A stretch of 64,000 nt of DNA from NCBI GenBank assembly GCA_049999725.1, contig JBNGIS010020651.1:1-64000 (forward strand). The letters run 5' to 3'. The DNA is from Haplomitrium mnioides (taxonomy: Eukaryota > Marchantiophyta > Haplomitriopsida > Calobryales). The position numbers were made by a program, and so were the translations under genes. Shown here in pieces: positions 11,866 through 23,710 of the stretch (the first letter of the stretch is position 1; each line of letters starts with the position of its first letter). The notes under the pieces were generated by a model. It made no database searches. It saw only the letters and a program-made list of their open reading frames with translations, and had not been told where the DNA came from.

Positions 11866-12366
11866 CTCCCTCCATCGGACTGCGACCATCGGCCTCCTTC
11901 AGACTGCGTACCTCGGACTCCTTCGGATTCTAGACCTCATACTACGACCGTCGGCCTCCTCCGAACTGCGTACCTCGGACTCCTTCGGATTGCGGACCTC
12001 AGACTGCGGACTTTGGACTACAGCCGTCGGGTTGCGGACTTCGAACTACCTCTATCGGACTGCAACCGTCGAATAGAAGACTTCAGAACCCCTCAGACTG
12101 CGTGCTTCGGACTATGGCCGTCGAGCTGCGGACTTCGGACTCCCTCCATCGGACTGCAACCGTCAAACAGAAGACTTCGGATCCCCTTGGACTGCGTACT
12201 TCGGACTACGGCCGTCAAGCTGGTGACTTCGGACTCCCTCCATCGGACTGCGACTGGCAACCTCCTTCGGACTTCGTACCTCTAACTTCTTTGGATTGCG
12301 GACCTTGGACTCCCTCCATCGGACTGTGATTGTCCGATATAAGACTTTGGACTGCGGCCGTCAAAC
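11866..12366 (+). repeat. Degenerate tandem repeat rich in TCGGACT
   Basis: Repeated phrases such as 'ctccctccatcggactgcg', 'accgtcggcctccttcgga' and 'ctgcgtacctcggactcc' recur roughly every 60-110 bp. It lies in the 5' half (element sense) of the element 1 LTR. The truncated LTR at 2234 begins inside this repeat. No coding potential is evident. Confidence 0.7.
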
Positions 12367-12963
12367 TTCTTCGAACTCTAAGTAATGAGCATTGGTTAAC
12401 TTCCAGAGGTTTGTCCTTCCTTGTTTATCTCTTATTCTCCTCGATTCAAATTGCACTGCAATTGCCTCAATCTTCTCTCTCTATTAAGCTCTTGCACGCC
12501 TCCAATGGTTACGAATTGAGGATTCAGTGGTCAAAATTGTTGGTTCCTCTGTTCTGCATCCTGACTTTCACCCATTTCCTCTGTTCTTGCCTATTTCTGC
12601 ACCTATGGTCATGAAATCTATCTCCCTTGTTCCACCTTGATAGCAGTCCTCCCATGTGATCCTCCCCGAAAGGTTTGAAGTGAATCTTGATGCTTGCTTT
12701 TCCTTTTTTTTGCCTAAGGTTTCTTCTGCCTCTATGCTTTTCTGTTCTATCTTCCTGATTCTACCTTACTCTGGTTTGCTTCGTTGCTCCTCAACCTTTC
12801 CCTCCATGGCTTATGACCTCGATCCTTCCCTTCTATCTAATTATGTCTTGAGTCCCCTTTGATGTACATTGGAAGCCCATTTGACCCAAAACATAGAACC
12901 TGCATGGCTACTCGCTTAATTTTTTGAAAACATTACACAAAGTACCTTCCAACCCGGCTGACA

Positions 12964-13795
12964 CTACCAAAACTTTATGTCTCTCAACCTTGCGAGATAT
13001 TTCTTCCATTGAAAGCTCTCCGACTTCTATGCATTTCAAATTTGATAAACACGTTTTTAGTTTGTCAAGAAGACCTTGAAGGGACCTCCAAGGTGTCTAC
13101 TTCATGTCCTCCATTCTTAGTGATCCCTTGACCTTCGACTTCAGGCCCTTCACTGTATTCTTCTCATATATACAAAAATGCTTCGTTGTAAGTCCTTGAG
13201 CTCACCATTTTGAAACGTCAACTGGAACCATTTGTCTTGAGAAGTGACTGTCTTCTCAAGAGTCGACTTGGGCTTGATCTCAAAGATTTCCAACACTAGC
13301 TCTCTTTTTAATTTATGGGATGACACCATCCCACTCTCCACAAAGCTCTCATGCTAATATTTGACCTTCTAAATGGAGGTCATTTCCAACCTGTATCTCT
13401 AGTCAAAATTTTCATCAATTGCAAAAATGCCGGCTTCTGTTGGTGTAAGACTCATATAAACGTAGCAACTACAAAGCGAAAGCATCAGATTTTTTGCTCT
13501 GTATTTTGTTATAAGAAACTGCCTTACTGCAGCACTATGATTGCCTCCTGCAATCTCATACCAATACTTGTCAGGGTTCCTTATATCAAACTCTGACTTA
13601 TCCTTTAGCTTGCATTTGGGGTCAACAACAACAACAAAAAAATTGTGCGCATATTTGTTTGTAAGCATTCTCTGCACCAAAAGCTCAACGAAGTCTTAAT
13701 TCAACCTCCTAATCTTTAATGGCCCCCAACTATCCATTCCAAGTTTTGGAAGATTTAAATTTTCAAGTCGAATAGTAATTGTTTTCTCTCAGACT
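12964..13795 (-). pseudogene. ParB-like domain protein remnant, truncated by element 1
   Basis: A minus-strand frame reads LENLNLPKLGMDSWGPLKI, then (after a stop) DFVELLVQRMLTNKYAHNFF, VVVVDPKCK, then WYEIAGGNHSAAVRQFL. The last resembles the G-G/Q-x-H-R/S core of ParB/sulfiredoxin-type domains. Further down are MTSI, then FQNGELKDLQ, and in a shifted frame SLQGLLDKLK and GELSMEEISRKVERHKVL, which ends exactly where element 1 begins. Stops lie at 13399, 13150 and elsewhere. The Arg expected after His is Ser. The assignment is by motif; I cannot state a function. It may belong with the methylase-like remnant at 180-709. Confidence 0.45.
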
Positions 13796-13849
13796 CCGCA
13801 TCGCTAGATTGCACACTCCCTGATTTTGTTTTTATCTTCTAGTTGGACT

Positions 13850-15680
13850 ATGAGGGAAATTTTAGTATAAGTACTTCAAAGGTTGATCCAAGAAGGACCT
13901 CAATGCATAGTTGGATGATTTGGAGACTACCGTTGTTGCTAATGGGGAGAGCCATGTGAAATTGGTATTCTTTCGATGGTGTTGGAAGGAGAAGCGGAAC
14001 TTTGATATAAGGACCTGCCATACAACATCAAGAGGGATTGGAAGGCCTTCAAGGTCTCATTGGTGTCTGAGTTTAGAATGATCAGAGAGGAGATGGAGGG
14101 CTTGATCAAGATGGGGCGGCTCAAAATGAAGAATCAGTGAGGAGGTTCCTACACAAATTCAAGAAAGTGGTGAAGAAGCTGAACCCAATGGCTATCGATG
14201 GAGTACTAGCCTCATGGTTCCTTGTAGCCCTACCCTGAGAGATGGGGATATAGGTGAGGCAAGTTGATCCCTAGACCCTAGAGGATGCAATAAGTGCAGC
14301 CCAATCTTACGTCAAAGTTGTTATCACCAACTTGCAAAGGAAAACAAGAACTAAGTATGGGTCAAAGGACACTTTCGATAGTTCAAGAAGTGATGGGGAG
14401 TCAGAGGAGAGCTCCACCTCTACTTTAAAAAGTGATTAGGACTCAGGTAGCAATAACTCGAGCAATGATCGGTCCTCATGAAAGAAGAAGAAGAAGAAGG
14501 GGCAAAAGAAGAGAACGCCAAGGACTAGAAAGACCGGCACTCCCACCAACATCGGGATGCCAAAAAGAGGAAGTCAAATAGTGGTCCAAACCGTGAGCTT
14601 GAGCCTTAGCCAAGAAAAATAAAAGGTGGGAAAAATCCAATGAAGTAGTAAAGCACAAGATAGAGGCTATGAATATTCTCCTTGCAAGTATCAAACAAGA
14701 GGGTTGGCTATTGCCAACCAGACAAGTGGGAGTCTAGTGCATAAAATGCAACAAGCATGATCACTCTTCTCAAGAGTGCTTTGTGGAAGCCAATGCCACT
14801 GACTATGTGAAAAAAAGAGGCCCTCAATTATGTCCGTGAAGTAGTGGAGTATCTGCAAGAGAGGAGGGTCTTAAGACTGTACACCATGTAAGTGGAGGAC
14901 CACGTACCATGCAAGGGGAACCTGTAGGCATAGGGCATGGACAACAAGGCAGTTGGGTCGCAAACAAGCCACCAAAAATGATCATTATGGTGTGCTGGAA
15001 CTGTGGCCATCCTGGACACATTTTGCCAAAGTGTCTCGAACCAAGGGAACAAAATTATGGGCAGCTAGCCACATTGTGTTTCAAGTGCAAAAAGGAGGGG
15101 CATGTAACTATGAGCTACCCACTCAACTAGAGGCTAGAGGCAGATCCAAACGTAGGTGTGAATACCCAATGCCAACAACAGTCAATTTTATAGCTCTGGA
15201 ATAGGTAGAGGCTACCAATTGTACATCAAAAGAAGAGGAAGCTACACTATAAGGTTGGAAGACCCCAACACCAGATAGTTGCTATAGTGTGGTGGCAAGA
15301 TTGGGAGCCAAGTCCAAAATAAAGGACAAGCAAAGGAAAGGGCAAAGAGTCGAGAAGGTTGTGGCTCAAGTATTGCCATCCCTAAGTGATTCAAATTATA
15401 AGAGGTATATTGCCACATGTTTCTATTCAAAGCAGCAAGAAGAGGTGAGAAACAAATGGAGGCCTTAGAGGCAATCGAGGAGAAGGAGGCAGCCAACCCT
15501 GAAGGAGGCCCAAGGGCAGCAAGTGCTAAACGATCAAAAGGAGCTCAAAGAGCTGGAAGCATCCACGACAAAGTGCGCATTAGATTTTGAAGAGGGAGAG
15601 ACCCTCCACACAAATGAAGAGCTCAAAGAGGACCTATGTTGGTCAAGCATTGAACTAGAATTAAAAGAAGAGTAGACACT
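13850..15680 (+). pseudogene. Gypsy gag remnant, same family as elements 1 and 3, opposite strand
   Basis: Plus-strand pieces match the element 1 gag in order: a decayed N-terminal part with ANGESHVKL-like residues (about 13930), FKKVVKKLNPMAIDGVLASW (14155-14220), a Ser/Asp-rich linker, then zinc knuckles CWNCGHPGHILPKC (14995-15036) and CFKCKKEGHVTMSY (15080-15120, last Cys now Tyr), then SKIKDKQRK-like basic sequence. Many stops and frame changes are present. No protease, RT or integrase follows before 15.7 kb and no LTR is recognisable beside it, so this is a fragment. Confidence 0.75.
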
Positions 15681-17999
15681 AGCCTACCCCATTGGGTGTA
15701 TCCCACACAATAAAGCATATAATGTAGTGAGTTAGGATATCATCAAGGAGAGGAGGGTGCATTAGTGGATTTGGTTGGTTGCAGCCTTAAGAACCAAAAC
15801 TTATTGCAAGTTGAACCTCATCACAAGCCAGAGGAGGAGCTCACTGTTAGCTTACACAAAGACTGACTCACCATAGAAGAGAATAGGAAAGGCAGTCCAC
15901 AAGTCTCAGATGTTGTATATTGTTCTAGTCTCCAAAGTTCTATGTATAGTACCTATGTTTTTTCTTGTTGTATCATTTGCTTCCTGGGTATGTGTTGCAT
16001 CAGTACCCCAAGGCTGGGTGAGAAAGACCAGCAAAGTGGCTTGAAGACAAAGAATGAACAGAAGCAAGTTACATTGTTATGCAAATAAGGTATCCAGCCC
16101 AAACAAGAATTTGAGAACTCAGCTTTTGTATGAGACCAAGGGAAGAATCTGAAGTTTTGTTAGTATGGAGGTGTTTGGTGTGTTTACAATTCTGTAAGTG
16201 TCTTTAGTTGTTTTTTTTGTTGTGTGAGTTTCAGCTTTCGATAGATTTTGTCGTTCTAGCTTGGCCTTGGTTTTGCCATAAAACCACCAAACGCCCTCTT
16301 ACCAAGACCAATTTACTCAAAGGTTGTGATTCTTTGCCGTGGGAGGGGCCTCCACAGTTCTAATTTTACCTTACCGTTGCTCAACGGACCCGCTTGCTAC
16401 TGTTTTGGCTGAACACCGCTTTATTGCATCTTTTCTTCCCCTCATGGCTACATGGATTACATGCCACAGAGGTGGCTGGAACAATCAATTGCACTCTAAC
16501 TTTCTACTTTCACAAAGACTTTCACTTCCTATGCTTCTACCTCCCTATGCTAAAAACCAAGGAAAATACTTCACACTATCCTTACAATTGCTTGGAGCTC
16601 TTCCTCTGCTCATATGGGCCTCTGCCCACTTTGTGATGCCCTGGTGTTGTTTTATCCTTTTTCTCCTCCAGCTTCCTCATTGTAGCTCTATACATATTCA
16701 ACCACACACACTTACCCAACATTAGATAGCTTTTACCTCCGTTGTCTAGAGGGCTTCAATTGTTTCTCCCCAACTAGAGAGATGGCGCTCTCTGCCACCA
16801 GTTGACACCCTCCAACTTTGTCGCCCTTTTTTATGCACACTCTTCTTCCAAGGAACCACCCTCTCACAGGCAAGCTTGCACTAATTAGGGAACCAACTTA
16901 CGTGCATAATTTAGCCTTGCATACTGCTGGAATTTTGTGCTCTACTCAAGCTAACCCTTTGTGGAAAACAAGGGGGATCTTCACACCGATATGATTGCAG
17001 ATTTGAATCCACTCTTGAATTCTAGAGGGCCTTGAGTCTAGGAGTGCTCACCTTGTTGGAATGTGGATCCAGACATCTAAAGAAGTGTAGCTGCAACCGA
17101 GTCTTCTTGTTGCATAGGTGAGTCCACCTTTAGTGGAGCCTCTTGCTCCTACTCAGTACACCTCACCGGTCTAAGTCACCTCTGTCGATGCAGCCCACGC
17201 TTGCTCTGGTATGGTCATCTCAACCCCCTTGGCTTGCCTTCCTCCTTGCTGCTCCCAAATGTTGAGCCGATCCCTTGCAAATGAGCCTATGACTGCCTAC
17301 ACCTCCTAGCCTATAGGTCCAAAATTTAGGTGTCAGCTGGTACGTAATCCAAGCGCAACCAATTTTGACTCCTAGTTAATTTCTCTAACCCCTAACTACC
17401 CTTGTCTTCCATTTCCAACGGGGTGATAAGAGGAATTGACCCCCTTTGCTCATGAATTTTTGACTTGAGGATTGAATTCCAACTCTCCCTCCCACCCTTG
17501 GCCGCCATTGCAATGTACCCCCAATCAATCGCCCTCTACATGAATTCTCCCTTGCTAGACCCTTCTGATGTTCTGCATGGCGTGGTAATAGGAGGAACCA
17601 CCTCCCATGTCATGTTGCTCTCTATAGTCTTTGTTTAAGTCGCCAAGTAGTGTGACTCCTTTCCTCTCAACAACCAGTACTTTGAACCAGGAATAGCCAT
17701 TGAGTTCCTGTTTTAATTGATACTCAAAAATTTTGATTTTGAAATTTGAGCTTCAAAAATTACGAATTTGATGGGCATGATTTTATTTGCGATATTCTTT
17801 GTTTTGGTTTAACCTCTGATTAAGTTATTTCATGTTCTCATTTTATAAAAATTAGATAGATGACATACAAAACACGTTAATACATCATTTTTTATATTTT
17901 GAAGATTGATGACAATATTTCTAAGATAAAAAAAATAATCAAAACATCAAGAAAACTATTAGAAGCACATTCAATGAAAAGAAGACGTTAGACATATTC
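15681..17999. other. No gene recognised
   Basis: Mixed-composition DNA. Open frames of up to about 129 codons exist (for example on the plus strand at 16339-16725), but none has a recognisable domain, start context or codon pattern. The stretch 17740-17960 is strongly AT-rich. Confidence 0.5.
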
Positions 18000-18990
18000 A
18001 CACTGCTTACACGTACAAACATGCCCATACATACATGGATTGGTGAAGCTCTTAAACGTAGAATTGTTGACGCATAAGCATCCAATGACTACTAAAGCTC
18101 ATTTGCACAAGGACTTTAAATAGGAGCTCTAAAGCCTATGCATGCATGGAATGCTAAAACCTATACACACATGGAATGTTGAAGCCTATCCACATAGGGA
18201 ATCCAAGCATCAACTCTAAAGCCTATGTAAGCATAGAATGATAGAGTCTATACGTACATAGAATACTAAAGCTCAAGCACGTATGGAATGAAGAGGCCCA
18301 TGCAAGCATGGACTCATAAAATAAACCATAAAGCCTATGCATGCATAGAATGCTAAATCCTATGTGTACATGGAATGCTAAAGCCTCTACGTGCAAGAAC
18401 TCCAAACACAAACTATAAAGCCTAGGCGTGCTTGGAATGCTTAAACCTATATGTGCATGGAATGTTGAAGCCCATGCTTGGATGGACTCCAAATAAGAAC
18501 TCTAAAGCCTATGTGTGCATGGACTATTGAGGCCTATACGCATATGGACTATTGAATCCCATGTGCAAATGGACATTGAACATGAACTCGAAAGCCTATT
18601 TGTGAAGGGAAAGTTGAAGCCCTTGCGTGTATAAACTTTGAAAATAAACTCAAAAGCCTATGTGTGCATGGAATGCTAAAGCCTCTGCTCACAAGGACTC
18701 CAAATAGAAACTCTAAAGTCTATGTGCGTATAAAATGTTCTAGCTTATGCGCTTAGGGAATGTTGAAACCAATGCCAAGAGGGACTCCTAACAAAAAGTC
18801 TGAAGCCTATGTGCACAAAGATTGTTGAGGCTTATGCACGTACGTACTGTAGAGGCGTGTGTGCATATGAATTATTGAAGCATATGCGCAAATGAGCTCC
18901 AAACATGAACTCTAAAGCCCATATACTTAAGAATGTTGAAGCTCTTGCTTGGATGGACTCTGAACCCAAGCTATAAAGCCTATACTCATA
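18000..18990. repeat. Minisatellite array 1 (higher-order, 'aagcctatgcgtgcatgg')
   Basis: Roughly thirty degenerate units such as 'aaagcctatgcatgcatgg' alternate between short spacers (aatgctaaagcc) and longer ones (actccaaataagaactctaaagcc), giving a ragged higher-order structure. The core (c/t)atg(n)4catgg is near-palindromic. It shares its unit with the 23.3-23.7 kb array. An 89-codon minus-strand frame at 18223-18492 is only a translation of the repeat. Confidence 0.8.
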
Positions 18991-20600
18991 GGGGAAACTA
19001 AAGACATCCATTAGTTTTAAGAAGTCAACTAATCTAAGTTTATGTAAATGATACAAATGTCTTCAATCTCATGTGTTGATTGCAAATTGCTATTAAAGTT
19101 AGTTACAAATGTTGTGAACCTCATGTGTTGAATGCAAATTATTATTGAAATTGAATTTAACTTTACATTAGCTACCTTAAAGCACATAATTATCATAATT
19201 TACATTTAATTTAATTTAATAATCATGCCCTTATTTTAGAGGTGCTTCCTTCTTAGTAACAAGTAGCAGGAGAGCAACCTTTCCTATGACCAACTATTTC
19301 CCTCAATAAAATCTGCACCAGAAAAGTTACCCTTATGTTGTAGTATTGTGCAATAATCAGCAAAGGCATGGGATTTCCTCTTGTTACTTTGCTCTAAAAG
19401 AGATCTACACAAAGAATTTCTGCACGGCTAGTCATATCGCAAATCGACTTCTTGTCTCAATTGAAATACATAGTTTGTTGAAGGCTTGCAAAAATCCAAC
19501 AAAGAAACTTATAACAAAGTTGAAATAATAAAGCTAGCCTTTAGGGTATTGGCAACAAGTCATGGAAGATGCCACATTGCTCAACAGGCCATGTGTATCC
19601 AAGCCATGTAGTCATAAATTCCACCCAACTCTGCTATGTCGATTCAAGAACCTACTGACAAAATGAACTAGCTTCCCTACCCTATTCTAATCAAGCTCCT
19701 AGCCGAAGAATACTCTAGAACTACCAAGCATATCCCTCAAGACAACCTCTAACAACTCATTTTTGAAATGAAGAAATCTCCTCCATCCTGACCACTTTCG
19801 GCGCATTCTTATTTGCCACCAATGCTATGCTTCATCAATCGTTTGACCACGCAAGTAAGAAATGGGAAAACAACTGCACCTCAAAAATGCACCAGCCAAA
19901 GAATGGGTCGAATGAGTTGGAGCCGATTAAAACTCGGTTGAAATCGCTTCTTCTCAAAATATGTTTGGGACATGATCCGTTGGGCCAATGATCACGAAGA
20001 CCCGAAACTTGCTCTAATGCCAAAAGATATCTGGCCCCAAAAAATGTCTACAACCAAATTCTTGCAGAGCCTAAATCCTGAGGAAAATAATTTTTTGCCA
20101 TTTAAAGTATGCTAGATGTTTGAAAGAATCAGATGAAAGTAAAGGGTGCTGTTCATCAACCTAATTGATCAGTAATGTGTTTCAGTAAGAGCAATAGTAA
20201 ATTAAAATCCATTGAGAAGATAGAGATATCCTAGAGTTGACGCAAAGTTATCAAAGAAAACTATAGATCCAACCTAAGTCTTGCAAGTAAATCAAAACTT
20301 TAATAGCAAATCCAAGCCTTTCCAACATATCAAAGCTCTTAGTAGACCTCAAGGAAGTCTTGTAAACCAAAAATGATTGAGGCCCTGTAAACCAAATCAA
20401 AATGATAGAAATGAAGCTTGCACCTGTAAGAGAGAAACAAAGGTCATAAAAGAAAATGAAGATTGTTGAACGAGAGGTTGGAGAAGACGCAAATCGTAGA
20501 AAAACACTAATTATAGAGGAACTTTTCCATCCTCTTGCAGTATGCAACCTTTGAAAACACATCAATGTATGACTCTGAAAATGCCCAATCTCTCGTGCCT
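18991..20600. other. Mostly non-coding; possible old copia leader remnant near 20.0 kb
   Basis: On the minus strand near 20003-20025 the sequence TGGCATTAGAGC differs at two positions from the initiator-Met primer site TGGTATCAGAGC, followed by AAGTTTCGGGTC. This could be a decayed copia primer site, but I see no gag or pol beside it. The rest shows no recognisable gene. Confidence 0.3.
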
Positions 20601-20629
20601 TAAACTTGTAGCAACGTTTTCCACAGAAG

Positions 20630-20765
20630 ATGACCCCATGCGCGTATAGTCTTCTTGATAAACCAAAACACTATGCGCTCATGGGGTTTGGAATTAGGTC
20701 TTCAAGAGCCCATGCACGCATGGGCTCTATGGAGTTTGCGCACACGGAACTCCTCAATATTGCAT
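20630..20765. repeat. Small cluster of CATGCGC...ATGG units
   Basis: Four units ('ccatgcgcgtatag', 'ctatgcgctcatgg', 'ccatgcacgcatgg', 'agtttgcgcacacgg') related to the arrays at 18 kb and 23.3 kb lie here with irregular spacing. Confidence 0.55.
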
Positions 20766-22229
20766 CGATTTTGTATTCCTTGCTTTGCTGCATTTGTTCA
20801 CAATGTACGTAACAACTCTTTGGGCTTCTTTTAACACTTTTTGGATAAAAGAATCGCAGAGAGATCTTGTTGCTACTATTTTTGTTTTTTTGTAATGTTT
20901 GTTCTACTTGATGCTTAGATAACAGAGCAAACTTTTGAATGTTTCAATATGACAAGATTTGCTTGGTTCTCTAACAAAGCTCCTCAGGCTGAGAAAGCGG
21001 TTGAAATTTTGATGAAATGTGTTGATGTGCATGACTTTTCTTTTCTCATGTAGATTTTCTCTATTGTTGAGAAAATCTTGAAGCGTCTTGTTTGTCTCTT
21101 ATTTGTAGCCTACTAGGTGTAGCTTGTCTTGTGCTCATATGCAGTTTGCGACAACAATAGATCAATGTGATGAAAGCTCTCAAATTAACATGCAATTTCT
21201 TACTCTTGGCATTGAATTAGGCATCAGCACATGGGTTGTGACTCTCACTCTCATTGAGTCTTGCTAAATAAACAACATGTCGAGAGCGTGCACCAACTTT
21301 CATCTCGATTCTGCTGCAGGTAGGAAATAAATTTGTGAGTCGCAAAATTTTTTTATCTTTTGTTACAGTGCTTTTGTCTCTTGCAATTGTTTTGAATATC
21401 ATCTAGTTCACTTTCACAATCATTTGGTATCATATCGTCTTTAGTTAAGTCTTCATCTTTGTTTCCTATTGGACCTTCTCTAGGTTCGTCTTCAAGGCTC
21501 TTTACAAACTGAGTTTAGGAAACATGAGCTAGCTTGCCTTGCTTGCTGAAGAGCAGTATACCATTGAATAAAATAAGGTTCATATATCGATGTAAATGTC
21601 TTGGAATTTATATATTTTTCTAAGAATTTGTCTTGGTTGATCAAGGTCATCTACACTAGTCTTGCTATCATCTGTGTTGTCTATAGAGCATCATCTTTTT
21701 AACTGCTTTGTTGAGATAGAAAGGATAAAAGAGTCTTGTATTAAATCATTCACGCATTGCTCTTCTTCTCCTCACGAGCTCTTACAGCCTCTACAATCTT
21801 TCTAGAAACAAAGCAAGCTAGCGAGCTCCCGTGCTCCCCACTTTCTTCATCATTGTCATCTACAATCTCCACTGACAATGCTATTTCACATTTTCATCAA
21901 CCAAACTCCATCTCGGCTACAGCTACATTTTTGTACAAGATGTCACGAGAGCCAACTCATCCACACTTTGCTCTCTTTGCTTTACAGATGACCCATCTTT
22001 GGAGTTACTGCTCCACAATTCTACTTGTCACTGCACCAGAAACAAAGCTAGGCATGCAAGCTGTTTACTATGCTCATCGTCTATATACATTTAGTTTCTG
22101 CCTCTGCCATAATTGAGACAATTCTACAGTTGAATTCAATGTTGGTGTTAACCATATATATGCATGTTCTCAGGGACATTATATCTGTGCGCAAACTTGG
22201 CTCAAAGTCTTAGGAGGCAAGACTGGAAC
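20766..22229. other. No gene recognised
   Basis: AT-rich sequence with scattered short frames on both strands and no motif, including a 119-codon plus frame at 21757-22116 of low-complexity Ser/Thr-rich composition. It lies downstream of the dioxygenase pseudo-exon and could include its old 3' flank. Confidence 0.4.
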
Positions 22230-22703
22230 ACAACAGTTTGATCTTGTCTTGCCTTGTAGTACTCCTTGAGATAATCAACAAACTTCATCGGACAATAAAT
22301 AGTAGGTCAATGTTTTGAAACAATCTCAGTCACAACCTGCAAAGTGGCGGTCTGTGCAGGTGCAACAAACACCCCAATAGAAGTGCACATGTGTTCGGGT
22401 TTGATCACCATCTTGTGCACCATGCTCTTGTACTTGCCATTGCTTAACACTTGCAGATGGTCACAGACATTCACCATCAATGAGTTGGGTATACACCTCA
22501 CAGGAACCCACTTGCCACTGTGAAATGCTTCCATTCCACCCACCTAATCTTGAGTGAGGAACGTGAGGGTGTTGGGATCGATGTGGCTTGGCAATGCGTA
22601 TGCATCATTGCTTGCAGCTGCCGGATAGTTGTTGGGCAGTAATATTTCAGCCACCTCATAGCCATTGGACCTTTGAATGTAATCTGGTTTCAATCCGAGT
22701 CCC
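22230..22703 (-). pseudogene. 2-oxoglutarate/Fe(II) dioxygenase, final-exon pseudogene
   Basis: The minus strand reads GLKPDYIQRSNGYEVAEILL, then LPSHIDPNTLTFLTQD, a stop, VGGMEAFHSGKWVPVR, PNSLMVNVCDHLQVLSNGKY, KSMVHKMVIKPEHM, then IVSKH, a stop, and PTIYCPMKFVDYLKEYYK. The iron ligands H-x-D (HID) and the distal His (VHKMV) are present. The Arg of the 2OG-binding R-x-S motif is Cys (C-T-S). Plant dioxygenases of this type make or modify flavonoids, hormones or related metabolites; the substrate cannot be told. A splice acceptor-like ...GATCATAG lies just before GLGLKPDY. No upstream exon was found. Two stops mark it as dead. Confidence 0.75.
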
Positions 22704-23314
22704 TATGATCAAAGAGTAAGCAAGGAAGAAGAAAAGCTAAGCCTTGAAAATGCAGGATTTACACATAACTACTAAGCTAAACATGAATATTTATATTTAT
22801 GAAAAAGAGCCTTAGTATATGCTCCTTGCATCTTAATAGCTATGTTTTAATTCAACCAATATCTACTAGTAAATTGGTTCTCTAAGAGTTTTAAAACACA
22901 CCCTTTGTACTTTTTGATTTGTGTGGATTTGGGTTTTACAACATCTCTTTTAGCTTGTCTTTTCAACATAGCTACAATGTCTCATTTGCAAACTTTGCCT
23001 GAAATGAAATTAACTTTTGAAATGGAACATTTGCAATCAACTTGTATTGGAAAATGATTTTGCTCCTAAATTATTTTCTTGCTTGGACTATTGAAAACTA
23101 AACGCGTAGTACCTCCAAAGAAGAAGTTAGAACCCTCTAAGTGCTTGGATTTCAAAGCAAAACTCAGAATCCTTCACACGCTTGGACTAATGAAGCTTGT
23201 GCATGTAGAAATTCCAAAGCAAAACTCATAGCCTCTTGCGTGTTTGTGCTGCTGAACTCTATGTACGCATGGACTCCAAATCAAAACTCATGACCCCATG
23301 CACGCATGGATTGG
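22704..23314. other. AT-rich flank with scattered minisatellite units
   Basis: Upstream (minus-strand sense) of the pseudo-exon, where an intron or earlier exon would be expected. No coding sequence is evident. From about 23100, isolated units with a 'gcgtgcttggact' or 'tacgcatggactcc' core appear at 60-80 bp spacing and lead into the regular array. Confidence 0.45.
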
Positions 23315-23710
23315 TGAAGCCCATGCACACATAAACTACTAGAGCCTATATGCATGTAAGGTTTTGAAGCCCATGTGCGCAAGGACTCTTGAAGCTTATG
23401 CTCGCATGGACTACTGAAGCCTATACACGCATGGATAGTTGAAGCTCATACGAGTATGGACTGCTGAAGGCCATGCGAGCATGGACTATTGAAGCCTATA
23501 TGCGCATGGACTACTGAAGCCTATGCGGGCATGGACTGTTGAAGCCTATGTGTGCATGATGAAGCCCATGGAGGCATGGACTATTGAAGCCTATGCGTGC
23601 ATGGACTTCTGAAGCTTATGCACGAATGGACTAGTGAAGCCTGTGCGCGAATGAATTGCTAAAGCTCAGGCCTACATGAACTACTAAAGCCTATGTGCGT
23701 ATGGACTTTG
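23315..23710 (+). repeat. Minisatellite array 2, 25-bp unit, about 16 copies
   Basis: Near-perfect 25-bp periodicity. A typical unit is 'tgaagcctatgcg' followed by 'cgcatggactac'. The centre of each unit, catgcgcgcatg, is a palindrome, while the flanks are not. Most changes among copies are C/T or G/A. Adjacent copies keep exact length over most of the array, apart from one shortened unit near 23545. Confidence 0.9.

Larger units (their letters stand above)
2234..12963 (-). mobile_element. Ty3/gypsy LTR retrotransposon, element 1, left LTR truncated
   Basis: An element read on the minus strand. Order along the transcript: 5' LTR (8963-12963), primer-binding site (8935-8952), gag, protease, reverse transcriptase, RNase H, integrase, polypurine tract (2949-2961), 3' LTR fragment (2234-2948). 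Gag-pol carries stops and at least four frame changes, so the copy is dead. LTR ends are TGTCA...TGACA. The protease-RT-RH-INT order places it in Ty3/gypsy, and no chromodomain is visible after integrase. Element 3 (26128-51995) and the gag remnant at 13.9-15.7 kb are the same lineage. The right end cuts a ParB-like remnant. Confidence 0.85.
8963..12963 (-). repeat. 5' LTR of element 1 (4.0 kb)
   Basis: Bounded by TGTCAC at 8963 and ...GGCTGACA at 12963. In element sense the 3' half (8963 to about 10330) is related to the family B LTRs of element 3; the 5' half differs and is filled with tandem repeats (10739-11481 and 11866-12366). The inner 728 bp match the 3' LTR fragment at 2234-2948. Short antisense ORFs near 12.4-12.9 kb recur in the other LTR, but only because the LTRs are copies. 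Confidence 0.8.

Noticed and set aside
18223-18492. 89-codon minus-strand frame with repeated HIGLSI-like words
   Set aside because: It translates the minisatellite; the unit length is not a multiple of three and no start or domain is present.
19835-20023. Possible third leader ORF starting at a copia-like primer site (ALEQVSGLRDHWP...)
   Set aside because: It begins at a degenerate primer-like site but lacks the W-x-E-A-I-D core seen in the two leader ORFs and has no gag beside it.
23315-23710. CRISPR-like direct repeats
   Set aside because: The 25-bp units are contiguous with no unique spacers, and the context is a plant nuclear genome.
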